Positions 41,324 through 50,363 of a stretch of DNA of 61,889 nt are shown here, piece after piece. Under the pieces are notes generated by a model that saw only the letters and a program-made list of their open reading frames with translations, did no database searches and was not told where the DNA came from. Origin of the DNA: JAADHX01 sp964569385 (lineage in GTDB: Bacteria > Actinomycetota > Acidimicrobiia > Acidimicrobiales > Poriferisodalaceae); contig CAZMUM010000033.1 in assembly GCA_964569385.1 (NCBI GenBank), forward strand, positions 1 through 61,889, read 5' to 3'. The position numbers and the translations under genes were made by a program. Within the stretch, counting starts at the first letter, position 1. Every line of letters begins with the position of its first letter.

Positions 41324-42517
41324 TTATAGGGCGGCGGTGAAGAGTTCGAACACTTCGGACCGGGTGGGGTAACGAGGGGTGTTCAAGATGATGAGGTCGC
41401 GCAATGCGTCGGTGGTGAGGCCAGCGATGTCGTCGGCGGTCGCGCCAAGGTCAGATAAGCTCAGGTTCGTTCCTACCGTGGCCGAAAGTGCTTCCACAGC
41501 GGCGATAGCGGCGTCGGCGTCGGCCGCAACGCCAAGCGCCTGACCCACTTGGGCGTAACGGTCGGCGACGACATCGCGATTGAAGCGCATGACGTGAGGC
41601 ATCATGGTCGAAAGCGTCTGGCCATGGGCGATGTGAAACTGGGCCGATATCGGGTGGCCAGTTGCGTGGATGAGGCCTAGCAGTGGTCCCGATGAGAACG
41701 CCCGTCCGGCTAGGTGTGACGCGATCTGCATTGCGGATCGAGCATTGATGTCGGTGCCATCGGCTACGGCGGCTGGAAGGTTCTGCGCCACCATGGAGAT
41801 GGCGTGAAGGGCCTGAGCATCGGCCAACGGATGGTTGGCGTTGGAGGTGAACGCTTCGAGAGCGTGAGTGAGGACGTCCATCCCGCAGGCAGCGGTTGCT
41901 CGCGAAGGCAAACCGACCGTAAGCAGAGGGTCCAAGATGATGGATTTGGGCCGTACATCGGGGCTGGTGAAGGTGAGTTTTCGCTGTGTAGCGGTGTCGG
42001 TGATCAATCCGCCGCCGTTGGTTTCGGACGCTGTGCCAGACGTTGTTGGAACAGCGATCGTCGGCAATCCGGGCGCTGTTGGCATAGAGCCTGGCATCAG
42101 CGTGGCGAAATCGATCTTGTCGTCGCCGTCCAGGTCTGGGGCAAAGGCCATAGACGAGTCGGTCACGCCAGACGGTGCTGCCATGGCGATGTACTTGCCG
42201 CAGTCCATCACCGAACCGCCGCCAATCAGCACAACCACAGTGCCTTCGAGGCCAAATGCGGTCAGGGCATCGACGCCGACGGCTACGTTGACGTCGGTGG
42301 GGTTGGGGTCGACGCCAGCGAACACGGTCCATTCCAGGTCTTGGGCTGTGAGTGCGTCTGTGATTGGTTCGACGATGCCAGCGCCAAGTACGCCAGCATC
42401 GGTGACCACGAATGCCCTCGATCCGTGTGGCCGGATCTGCTCTGCTAGCGCAGAAGAGGTGCCCGGTCCGAAGACGGTGGTTGGCATGGGCTCAATGGTG
42501 AACGGTGCGATTGGCAT
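41324..42517 (-). CDS. Iron-containing alcohol dehydrogenase (group III)
   Basis: A 397-residue Fe-ADH. Features are VFGPGTSSALAEQIRP, the NAD-binding GGGSVMDCGKYIA, VPTTSGTASETNGG, and the metal ligands in ACGMDVLTHALEAFTS, GLIHATGHPISAQFHIAHGQTLS. Substrates range from ethanol and diols to lactaldehyde; the specific one is unknown. Start is placed at ATG 42517 with TATGTT ending 7 nt upstream; further upstream codons overlap the divergent gene's promoter. Confidence 0.88.
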   Translation of the reverse strand: MPIAPFTIEPMPTTVFGPGTSSALAEQIRPHGSRAFVVTDAGVLGAGIVEPITDALTAQDLEWTVFAGVDPNPTDVNVAVGVDALTAFGLEGTVVVLIGGGSVMDCGKYIAMAAPSGVTDSSMAFAPDLDGDDKIDFATLMPGSMPTAPGLPTIAVPTTSGTASETNGGGLITDTATQRKLTFTSPDVRPKSIILDPLLTVGLPSRATAACGMDVLTHALEAFTSNANHPLADAQALHAISMVAQNLPAAVADGTDINARSAMQIASHLAGRAFSSGPLLGLIHATGHPISAQFHIAHGQTLSTMMPHVMRFNRDVVADRYAQVGQALGVAADADAAIAAVEALSATVGTNLSLSDLGATADDIAGLTTDALRDLIILNTPRYPTRSEVFELFTAAL

Positions 42518-42604
42518 GACGAAGAACATAGTCAACGGACGTACCGCAGGTTGAATTCGCCGCTGCCGCAACTTCGGCCCCTTGAGGTGATATCACTGCC
42601 AGCT

Positions 42605-44578
42605 ATGGCAGTGGATCAAGCGACACACCGGTTGTTCTCGTCGAAGGCGAGCCCGAAACGACAATTGGCGAGGTTGATGCTCGTCGCCACCGCCCTGTTG
42701 ACACTGGCCGCGTTAGTGCCAAACGGCTCCCGATTCAGGATCGATGATGTATCGGCTGCCGAGGTTGGAACGATCGTCTCGTTGGCATCGGCCCCAGATG
42801 GCGAGGGCTACATCGCAGTCGACAGCTCTGGCACTGTGTATCCGTATGGTTCGGTGGCCGATAGGGGCGATGCTTCTGGCCTTGCTTTAGCCCAGCCGAT
42901 CGTGGGCTCTGCGGTGACGCCAAGTGGCAACGGCTATTGGCTGGTGGCCACCGACGGCGGAGTGTTCTCTTTCGGCGACGCGGCCTTTCATGGGTCTACA
43001 GGAGCGATTCAGCTGAACCAGCCCATCGTCGACATTTCTCCCACGCCGAGCGGAGAGGGCTACTGGCTCGTGGCCGCGGACGGGGGAGTCTTTGCCTTCG
43101 GCGATGCCGGGTTCTTTGGCTCGACCGGCGCTATTTCGCTGCGTCGGCCAGTTGTCGGCATCGCCAGCACAGTGCGCGGTACGGGCTATTGGATGGTGGC
43201 CTCCGATGGCGGGATATTCGCCTTTGGCGACGCAGGTTTCTTTGGCTCGACAGGCGGAATCAACCTCGCGGAGCCGATCATCGATATGGCGAGGACACCT
43301 TCGGGTAACGGCTATCGGATGCTGGCTGCCGACGGCGGCGAGTTCGACTACGGCGATGCCGGTTTCATTGCCTCGTCGGCTGGGCGTGGCGTACGTTTCG
43401 CGGCCGCAGCTGTTCGTCCACAAGGTGATGGTCACTGGTTCATCACCGCAGCAGGCCAGCTCCAGCAGGGAGGTCTGGCACCGCGACTCGGAGCTCCTGT
43501 TCCTGGCCCACCCGCCTCGCCCCCGCCACCGTTGGCCGATGCCAGCGTGGCGTGGCAACTTGCTGGCACGTTCAACCAGCCCATGGCGCTTCGGGCCAGA
43601 CCTGGCGATGCCGACCATCTCTACGTCGCCGAGCGGGCCGGCGTCTTGGTGCGCTGGAACCCCGCCAACAACGACCGCCAAACCGTTATTGATCTCACGG
43701 CCCTTACCACGACATCTTCAGAGCGTGGACTGCTCGGCTTCGACTTCTCGCCAGACGGCCGATACGTCTATGTCAACCACACCAGCTTGGCCGGAAACCT
43801 CCAATTGGTCGAATACGACCTCAGCCAAGCACCGCCATCCAGGCGATTGCTGCTCGAGATCACTCAACCATTCGGTAACCACAACGGTGGCGATGTGCAT
43901 GTGACGTCGGATGGTCTGATTTGGGCTAGCAGCGGCGATGGGGGAAGCGGCGGTGATCCGCAAGGAAACGCTCAGGACCGCTCGAACCTGCTTGGCACGA
44001 TCTATCGCATCGATCCAACGCCGAGCGGTGGGCAGCCATACTCAATTCCGCCAGACAACCCGTTCTTGAACAATGGCGTGCCGATTCCCGGGATCCGACC
44101 CGAAATCTGGGCCTACGGGCTACGCAACCCGTGGCGAATCGATGTCGACGAGGTCAACGGCGTGCTCTGGATCGCCGACGTTGGCCAAGACGCTCGCGAA
44201 GAGGTCAACCGTCGACCACTAACCGAAGCCGGCGCCAACTTTGGTTGGAAACGTTTTGAGGGCGATCGCCTATTCGCCGACGTACCAGCACCAGGAGCGG
44301 TCTCGCCGGTGCACGTTTATGAAACCTCTACCAGTTGCTCGATAACCGGGGGTGTGGCCTATCGGGGATCGATCGAGGCGCTGGCCGATAGTTATCTGTT
44401 CGGCGACTTCTGCACCGGTGTCATATGGGGTCTGCGCCACGACGGGCAATCGCTTGTCGAAGTGGTCGACCTGGGCATTAGGGCTGGTCAAGTGGTGCAG
44501 TTCGGTACCGACCAGAACGGCGACGTGTATGTGGTGTCGCTCAGCGGCGAGATCAGGCGCCTGGTTGCGGCTCGCTGA
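42605..44578 (+). CDS. Secreted protein: GYW beta-propeller repeats fused to a PQQ sugar dehydrogenase-like domain
   Basis: From ATG 42605, 657 residues. A signal peptide with core LMLVATALLTLAALVP is followed by five repeats of about 42 residues, each with GYW(L/M)V-DGG-F-FGDA-F-GSTG, at GY positions about 69, 110, 152, 194 and 236. After a Pro-rich linker (PGPPASPPPPL) comes a domain of about 350 residues like soluble glucose dehydrogenase/hedgehog-interacting proteins: VAERAGVLVRWNP, GLLGFDFSPDGRYVYVNHT, and NHNGGDVHVTSDGLIWASSGDGGSGGDP. The exported protein may oxidise or bind sugars at the cell surface. Actual PQQ use is not proven. Confidence 0.85.
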   Translation: MAVDQATHRLFSSKASPKRQLARLMLVATALLTLAALVPNGSRFRIDDVSAAEVGTIVSLASAPDGEGYIAVDSSGTVYPYGSVADRGDASGLALAQPIVGSAVTPSGNGYWLVATDGGVFSFGDAAFHGSTGAIQLNQPIVDISPTPSGEGYWLVAADGGVFAFGDAGFFGSTGAISLRRPVVGIASTVRGTGYWMVASDGGIFAFGDAGFFGSTGGINLAEPIIDMARTPSGNGYRMLAADGGEFDYGDAGFIASSAGRGVRFAAAAVRPQGDGHWFITAAGQLQQGGLAPRLGAPVPGPPASPPPPLADASVAWQLAGTFNQPMALRARPGDADHLYVAERAGVLVRWNPANNDRQTVIDLTALTTTSSERGLLGFDFSPDGRYVYVNHTSLAGNLQLVEYDLSQAPPSRRLLLEITQPFGNHNGGDVHVTSDGLIWASSGDGGSGGDPQGNAQDRSNLLGTIYRIDPTPSGGQPYSIPPDNPFLNNGVPIPGIRPEIWAYGLRNPWRIDVDEVNGVLWIADVGQDAREEVNRRPLTEAGANFGWKRFEGDRLFADVPAPGAVSPVHVYETSTSCSITGGVAYRGSIEALADSYLFGDFCTGVIWGLRHDGQSLVEVVDLGIRAGQVVQFGTDQNGDVYVVSLSGEIRRLVAAR

Positions 44579-44583
44579 CGTGG

Positions 44584-46083
44584 CTAGCTCGGCGAAAAGA
44601 ACGCCGTCGATCCGGCCGAGACAAACGTTGGGTTGGCTTGGTCCAATGCTTGTAACCACACACCATCGGCGCCGTCGAGGGCACCGGTGAACACGAATGC
44701 CGATCCGTCGCTACTCCACATCGAATGATTCTGCGAGAATTGGTCCCAGAACGCCAGGTAGTTCCCGGCGGCGTCGTTGAAGGCGATGGGCGGCGTCTCA
44801 ACAACGACCCCAGCAGGGCCATATGCGGCCCAGGTCGGCCGTTGTGTGCCATTTGGGTGCAGAACGACGGCCCAAGTAGACGTGGGATCCCACTGCGGGA
44901 TGGTCGACCGGCGAGTCGTCAGCAACTCGGCCGCTCCTGTCGTGGCGTCGACGGCCCACAATCCGGCCTCGTCGAGCGTTCGTAGCTCTGACGGGTCTTC
45001 CTCGGCATTGCTTGTTTCGAACACGACCGAGATCGCGTCTGGATTATTGAACGGATCGTCAACGCCGCCAAAGCTCGGCCCAACCACAACTGCCAAACGA
45101 TCGCCGTTAGGTGAGGGATCGAGCTGAATGCCAGCCTCGTAGGCCAAGAGCGGAGAGTTGAGCCCAGCAGCCAGATCGCGCTTGTGAAGGACTCCACCGG
45201 CGGAGTCGTCGTTCGATTCGGCGAACAGAACCTCGTTGGCATCCACCGGGTTCCAGAGCGGCAGCACCGATGTGACGCGCCCTCGCCTTAACTCGGTGAC
45301 CGCACCGCTTGGCGACGAGGCATCGACCACGGCGGTGCGATCGTTGACCTGAATCGCTACCAGCGGCGAGTTCGGGGCCTGGTCGAAGAACAGGGGTGCG
45401 CCCCGGGCTACTTCGAAATCTGGAAGACCGTTGATGGGGTCAAGCGAAACCATGCCAAACCCGGTGGGGGCACCCACTAACGCATAGATCCGAGGACCGA
45501 TAGCGGCATCTGCTGGTTCGGGTATCCAATCTTCGAAGGCCAGATAGTCTGGCTGGCCCGCGAGGGGCGATTCGGATCGGCGGTCGCCTGCGATGTCGGT
45601 GACAACCAACGTCCATTCGCCGCTGTCGTCGGGTTGGGCCCACGCAATCCAGCGTCCGTCGGTCGACCAGGTGGGAAGGAACGATCGACCCGCCGATGTT
45701 TCGGTCAGATCGGTTACGAGGGCACCGTCACGGTCTCGAACTTCGAGCTTGACGACGTTAGTGTCTGGTGAGCTGGTTCTGATCAGAAGCAGCGAATCTG
45801 CAACGGGCCCGGCGTCGACAACGGGCTCTAGTGGCACAGTTTCCCGTGGTTCGCTGAGGGGTTCGGTGGGCGGCGTCGAGGTGTCGTCTTGATCTGGTGG
45901 AGTCGATGTAGCCGGACTCGCGAGCCCAGTGGAGGGCGAAACAGTCGAGGGCGCGGTCGCTGCGGTGCTAGGAGCGGCGGCCGAGTCTCGAGCGTTGGTG
46001 TCGTCGGGGTTCGAAGTGCACGCGGCAGCTACAAGAACAAACGAGAGAGTCAGCGAGGTCCAACGACTGGACCTACAACGCAT
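44584..46083 (-). CDS. Lipoprotein with WD40/TolB-like propeller
   Basis: From ATG 46083 the protein begins MRCRSSRWTSLTLSFVLVAAAC, a lipoprotein signal with Cys22. A Ser/Thr/Pro-rich linker of about 60 residues follows, then a propeller of about 400 residues with TolB-like blades such as FLPTWSTDGRWIAWAQPDDSG and IQLDPSPNGDRLAVVV. It is probably an extracytoplasmic binding or scaffolding protein. It overlaps the alpha/beta-hydrolase gene by 11 bp and is part of the aquaporin-hydrolase-lipoprotein operon. Confidence 0.78.
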   Translation of the reverse strand: MRCRSSRWTSLTLSFVLVAAACTSNPDDTNARDSAAAPSTAATAPSTVSPSTGLASPATSTPPDQDDTSTPPTEPLSEPRETVPLEPVVDAGPVADSLLLIRTSSPDTNVVKLEVRDRDGALVTDLTETSAGRSFLPTWSTDGRWIAWAQPDDSGEWTLVVTDIAGDRRSESPLAGQPDYLAFEDWIPEPADAAIGPRIYALVGAPTGFGMVSLDPINGLPDFEVARGAPLFFDQAPNSPLVAIQVNDRTAVVDASSPSGAVTELRRGRVTSVLPLWNPVDANEVLFAESNDDSAGGVLHKRDLAAGLNSPLLAYEAGIQLDPSPNGDRLAVVVGPSFGGVDDPFNNPDAISVVFETSNAEEDPSELRTLDEAGLWAVDATTGAAELLTTRRSTIPQWDPTSTWAVVLHPNGTQRPTWAAYGPAGVVVETPPIAFNDAAGNYLAFWDQFSQNHSMWSSDGSAFVFTGALDGADGVWLQALDQANPTFVSAGSTAFFSPS

Positions 46084-46966
46084 TCTGGCCGAGAACGAAG
46101 GATTCGATGGCGGAGGTGAAGGCGTCATTGCGGTCTCCGGCAACCATATGGCCTGCGCCGGTGACATCGGCATACACCGCATCGGGGAACTCCGACCGAA
46201 ACTCCGCAGTTATGGCGTCGGTGACGAGGTCGCTCATTCGGCCTCGCACCAACATCACCGGGGTTGATACCTGATGAAGGATGTCGGTTAGGTACCGGCC
46301 ATCGTGCACTTTGGCCGGCTCGTCGGTGTCGCGGAACATGACATGTGGGTCCCAATGCCAATACCAACGGCCATCGCGTTCACGGAGATTCTTGCGAAGG
46401 CCATCGTTGCTGTCGGGCCGGGGTCGATGACGGTTGTAGTTGGCAACAGCATCAGCCGCTTCGTCGAGGCTGGCGAACCCAGTTTCGACGTTGGTGCGCA
46501 TGAAGTTGCGAACGCGGTCGGCACCATTCATGCTGAGCCTCGGAACGATATCGACCAATACGAGCGATGCGATTGACCCTGGGGCGTACTCGCCCTCGAG
46601 CACAATCCCGGTGAGTCCGCCGAGCGACGCCCCAATGAGTGTGGGCGATTCACCCAGCCAGTCGATCACGCAACGAGTGTCGGCCGCGTGGTGGACCAGT
46701 TCGTAGCGGTGTTCTGGATCCCAGCTTGAGTCTCCGTGGCCGCGAAGGTCCATGCTGACCACCCGAAACCCAAGGACAGAGAGGCGCCTGGCGGTGCCGG
46801 CCCACGAGTGACGGGTCTGGCCAGCACCATGAAGCAACAAGATAGGTGCCGCATCGGCCACCTCTGCTGCGCCCGCGTGTTCGGCGTTCGAAAAGTCGTC
46901 GACGAAAATGCTGACGCCGTCACGCGAAGCGATTTCGGTGGTCGCTGGCGTTGGACTTGTGATCAC
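46073..46966 (-). CDS. Alpha/beta-hydrolase fold protein
   Basis: A 297-residue hydrolase with LLLHGAGQTRHSW (oxyanion region), DLRGHGDSSWDP, the nucleophile motif LIGASLGGLTG, and VTGAGHMVAGDRND with the catalytic His. The substrate is not predictable. Its start overlaps the aquaporin stop by 4 bp and its stop overlaps the lipoprotein gene, so all three are co-transcribed. Confidence 0.86.
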   Translation of the reverse strand: MITSPTPATTEIASRDGVSIFVDDFSNAEHAGAAEVADAAPILLLHGAGQTRHSWAGTARRLSVLGFRVVSMDLRGHGDSSWDPEHRYELVHHAADTRCVIDWLGESPTLIGASLGGLTGIVLEGEYAPGSIASLVLVDIVPRLSMNGADRVRNFMRTNVETGFASLDEAADAVANYNRHRPRPDSNDGLRKNLRERDGRWYWHWDPHVMFRDTDEPAKVHDGRYLTDILHQVSTPVMLVRGRMSDLVTDAITAEFRSEFPDAVYADVTGAGHMVAGDRNDAFTSAIESFVLGQNAL

Positions 46967-47682
46967 GCCCCGACCTCATCGGTGCTGGGCTCGTCGGTAC
47001 TGGGCTCGTCGTCTGGTGGCAAAAGGGTGTCGACGATGGCGATCATGATCACAAGACCGACCAACTGGGCAACAACAAAGGCCGGTGCCCAAGCCGGCTT
47101 GATGCCGGCGAACGAATCGGAGAACATCCGGCCAACTGTTACCGCTGGGTTGGCAAAACTTGTCGACGACGTGAAGTAGTAGGCGCCGGTGATGTAGGCC
47201 CCCACCGCAACGGCGACGCGTTCGATCTTGCCGGACTTCGCAGTGCAAGCGATGACCAGCAACAGGCCAAGGGTGGCGATTACCTCAGCGAACCAGAGAT
47301 GCCAGGCGTTGCGTTCGTTGGTCGACCAACTAATCGCCGAGGTATCGAACATTAGGTTGGCTGCGATCACGCCGCTGATTGCGGCTACGAGCTGAGTTCC
47401 TATGTAGACCGCCGTAGTGGAGCCATCAAATTCGCCCCTCCGTAAGGCCAGTAGCGTGACGACCGGGTTGAAGTGAGCGCCCGATATTGGCCCGAACGCG
47501 AGGATAAGTGCCACTAAGGCGCAACCGGTGGCCACCGCGTTCTGAAGCAGCTGGAGTCCGGCATCGTCGGTTAGACGTTCGGCCATGATGCCCGAGCCAA
47601 CGACGGCTATCAACAAGAAGGCGGTGCCCAGGAATTCGCCCAAAATGCGCGAAGGCGGAACGGATGAGTAGGCCTTGATCAC
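46963..47682 (-). CDS. MIP family aquaporin/glycerol facilitator-like channel
   Basis: A 239-residue membrane channel with six helices. Both half-helix signatures are present: GAHFNPVVTL (NPV variant of the first NPA) and SFANPAVTVGRM (NPA). It conducts water or small neutral solutes such as arsenite or glycerol; selectivity is not clear. Its C-terminus has a duplicated acidic PSTDEPSTDE. Start is GTG 47682 with CACAAT ending 6 nt upstream. First gene of a three-gene operon. Confidence 0.88.
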   Translation of the reverse strand: MIKAYSSVPPSRILGEFLGTAFLLIAVVGSGIMAERLTDDAGLQLLQNAVATGCALVALILAFGPISGAHFNPVVTLLALRRGEFDGSTTAVYIGTQLVAAISGVIAANLMFDTSAISWSTNERNAWHLWFAEVIATLGLLLVIACTAKSGKIERVAVAVGAYITGAYYFTSSTSFANPAVTVGRMFSDSFAGIKPAWAPAFVVAQLVGLVIMIAIVDTLLPPDDEPSTDEPSTDEVGA

Positions 47683-47719
47683 TGGACCATTGTGCCTTGG
47701 GAATCGCAGTTGGGCCCCA

Positions 47720-48808
47720 TCATCGTGGAGCGAGGGTCATCTCGGTGGCCTTGGCCGACACCCACACCTCGACGCCGGGCGCGAGGTCGAGGTCAGACGC
47801 TGCTGCGGCGGTGACGTCGGCGATCATCGGAACCGGCCGGTCGAGGTGGACGCGTCTCACTGAGCCAAGTTCTTCGACGCCAACGACCGTTGCTCGCCAT
47901 GTGTTCCGCGGGCTGCCGGAGGGTTCGATGCGATGGAGCGATAGTGCGTTGGGGGCCACCCGTAGATGGACAGGGCCGGCTGCCTCTGTGTCGGCGACTA
48001 CAAGTGTGTGGGTGGTGTCGTCGATCGCTACACGTCCACGGTTTGCGGCGCCGCGAAGAAGGTTGATACCAGTCAGCTCGGCCACGTAGGCCGACGCTGG
48101 CGCTCGCCGTAGAGCGTCGGCTGTACCTTGTTGCCTGACCGAGCCATGTTCTAAAACGACAACGTGGTCGGCCAATGCAAAGACATCGGTTGGGTCGTGA
48201 CTGATGATCAATCTGGGGCCCGCGAACTGGGCAAGGTGTTCGGCTAGCAGCCGCCTAAGACTGGCTCGACCGCCGATATCGACCGCAGACAAGGGTTCGT
48301 CGAAGACGAGCAACCGAGGTTCGGTTGCCAACACCCTGGCCAGGGCGACTCGCTGAGCCTGCCCTCCGCTGAGTGCCGCTGGGAACTCGTCGGCGACCTC
48401 GCCAACGCCAACACGTTGTAACCATTGAGCAGCAATCGAGGCTGCATTGGACTTACTGGCTCCCTGCAAGCGGACCGCGAACGCTACGTTGTTAAGCGCA
48501 CTTAGGTGGCCGACGAGACGCGGTTGCTGGAACATGATTCCCACGCGTCTGACGTGGGGTGGAATGAAGACACCGCTCGTGGCGTCATCGAACACGACCT
48601 CACCCAGAGCGATTCGACCTCGCTCGGCGGCGACGAGACCAGCGATGAGGTCGACCACAGTCGACTTGCCAGCGCCATTCGGGCCAACCAGGGCAGTGGT
48701 GCATCCGGGTTCGGCGACGAAGGCGGCCTCTACTCGGACCGAACCGCGGGTGATCGAAGCGTCGATGCTGAGCGGACCGATCGAGGAGGTCGTCACGATG
48801 GCCACCAT
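47720..48808 (-). CDS. modC: Molybdate ABC transporter ATP-binding protein
   Basis: A 362-residue ABC ATPase: Walker A VGPNGAGKST, signature LSGGQAQRVALARVL, Walker B LLVFDEPLSAVD, H-loop IISHDPTDV. The last 120 residues form a TOBE (molybdate-binding) domain, as in ModC. It overlaps the permease gene upstream by 16 bp, completing modABC. Confidence 0.88.
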   Translation of the reverse strand: MVAIVTTSSIGPLSIDASITRGSVRVEAAFVAEPGCTTALVGPNGAGKSTVVDLIAGLVAAERGRIALGEVVFDDATSGVFIPPHVRRVGIMFQQPRLVGHLSALNNVAFAVRLQGASKSNAASIAAQWLQRVGVGEVADEFPAALSGGQAQRVALARVLATEPRLLVFDEPLSAVDIGGRASLRRLLAEHLAQFAGPRLIISHDPTDVFALADHVVVLEHGSVRQQGTADALRRAPASAYVAELTGINLLRGAANRGRVAIDDTTHTLVVADTEAAGPVHLRVAPNALSLHRIEPSGSPRNTWRATVVGVEELGSVRRVHLDRPVPMIADVTAAAASDLDLAPGVEVWVSAKATEMTLAPR

Positions 48809-49614
48809 CGGTCGCGCAGGACGAACAGAACCGACATAGACACAGCTACCATCAACAAGGCAATGGCAACAGCTGTGTCACGGTCTGATTCGAGGGCAAC
48901 GAACACGGCCAAAGGCATGGTCTGAGTTCGGCCCTGAAGGTTGCCCGCAAAGGTGATGGTGGCTCCGAATTCGCCAAAGGCCCTGGCCCAGGCCAGCACT
49001 GTGCCAGCAGCTATCGATGGAGCAATCGACGGCAGTCCGATCTTCAGAAAGACTGTCGCGGGGCTGGCACCGAGGGTGGCCGCGGCTTGTTCGACGCCGC
49101 GGTTGTTGCTGGAGGCAGCTCCCTCGACGGCGAGCACCATGAAGGGCAGGGCCACGAACGTATTGGCGACCACGACCCCCCAGAACGAGAACGGCAACAA
49201 CAACCCGGTTGCGTCGTCGAGAGGGCCGCCGATCACACCGCGCCGTCCCAACGCGAACAAAAGGGCAGCGCCTCCGACCACAGGTGGGAGCACGATCGGC
49301 AATAGGACGAGAGCTCGGATGGCCCGGCGGCCAACGAAGTCGACCCTGGCCAGAGTCCAGCCGAGTGGCACCCCGAGCACAACGACGATCGCCGTCGCCA
49401 TCAACGAACTGGCGAGCGATATGCGCAGTGCGTCGATTACCAGCTCGTCGCTCAGCCGGGTGGCCAGACTGCTCCAGGGTGCACGGGCCACGAGCCCAGC
49501 GAACGGTAGCCCGACCAGCACCAGACCAGCTACGGCCAGCCCGACCACGGGGCCGGGGGCCTGGGGGCCCTCGCGCGGCGTCCGCAGTAGCCTGTCGATT
49601 CCTGATCTGGTCAT
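48793..49614 (-). CDS. modB: Molybdate ABC transporter permease
   Basis: A 273-residue inner membrane permease with about six segments and the EAA-type loop ASSNNRGVEQAAATLGASPATVFLKIGLPSIAPSI, which docks on ModC. GVVVANTFVALPFMV is typical of ModB/CysT-type permeases. It overlaps modA by 4 bp and modC by 16 bp. Confidence 0.88.
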   Translation of the reverse strand: MTRSGIDRLLRTPREGPQAPGPVVGLAVAGLVLVGLPFAGLVARAPWSSLATRLSDELVIDALRISLASSLMATAIVVVLGVPLGWTLARVDFVGRRAIRALVLLPIVLPPVVGGAALLFALGRRGVIGGPLDDATGLLLPFSFWGVVVANTFVALPFMVLAVEGAASSNNRGVEQAAATLGASPATVFLKIGLPSIAPSIAAGTVLAWARAFGEFGATITFAGNLQGRTQTMPLAVFVALESDRDTAVAIALLMVAVSMSVLFVLRDRWWPS

Positions 49615-50342
49615 GGTGGAGGGCCAAATCCCTTGGCCGCGAAGAGGTCGAGTGCTGTTTGTGAGCCTAAGAATTCTACGAAGCTCTCGGCGCTGGCGGC
49701 GTTGGGCGTTGCCAGAACGACGGCGGCTGGGTAGATCGTTGGTTCTACACCGTCCAAGAAGTCCAAGGCCACCAGGGCACCGTCGCTAGCGGCTACATCT
49801 GTTCGATAGATCAGCGCCAAGTCAAGTTCGTCGTCCAGAAGGAGAGCAACTAGGGCCGAAACATTGGGGGTTTCAGTGTCTGGCCGTGCTTCAACCGCAG
49901 CCAGGTCGAGGGCAGCTCTGGCCGTGGCGCCGCAAGGAACCGTGGCCGCACACATCCCGAGCAGATGACGAGGATCGAGAGTGCTTTCGAGCGATTCGTA
50001 GCTGTTGGTCCTACCCAACGAGGTGGCAAGGGTGATCGTGTTGTTGGCAACGGTTCTAGGGGGACCGACGAGGGCGGCATCTGTTAGCTGTTGCATTGTG
50101 GCCTCGCTCGCCAAGACGACAACATCGGCGGGGGCGCCGGCAGTGATTTGTTCACGAAGAGTGGGGCTGCCCGCATAGCTGATCTGGATTGAGATTTCGG
50201 GGTGATCGGCCTCATACTGGTCGGCAACGTCGTCCATCACAACGCTGAGCGACGACGCGGCGAAGACCACCACGCTGGTCTCGGCGCTGCTCGCACAAGC
50301 TCCGAGCAGCAGCGTTGCTGTGAGTACTATCGCGGTGGCCAC
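49611..50342 (-). CDS. modA: Molybdate-binding lipoprotein of ABC transporter
   Basis: A 243-residue solute-binding lipoprotein. The lipobox is LLLGAC (Cys16), then VVVFAASSLSVVMDDVADQYE, SYAGSPTLREQI and GAPADVVVLAS, all characteristic of ModA, whose Ser residues bind the oxyanion. It captures molybdate (or tungstate). First gene of the modABC operon; the Mo supply suggests molybdoenzymes elsewhere in the genome. Confidence 0.88.
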   Translation of the reverse strand: MATAIVLTATLLLGACASSAETSVVVFAASSLSVVMDDVADQYEADHPEISIQISYAGSPTLREQITAGAPADVVVLASEATMQQLTDAALVGPPRTVANNTITLATSLGRTNSYESLESTLDPRHLLGMCAATVPCGATARAALDLAAVEARPDTETPNVSALVALLLDDELDLALIYRTDVAASDGALVALDFLDGVEPTIYPAAVVLATPNAASAESFVEFLGSQTALDLFAAKGFGPPP

Positions 50343-50363
50343 GGTTTTTCGGATACGTAGCGC

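Noticed and set aside
40893..41340. Small ORFs over the hemB 3' end and palindrome
   Set aside because: They are shadow frames of hemB and of the repeated sequence.
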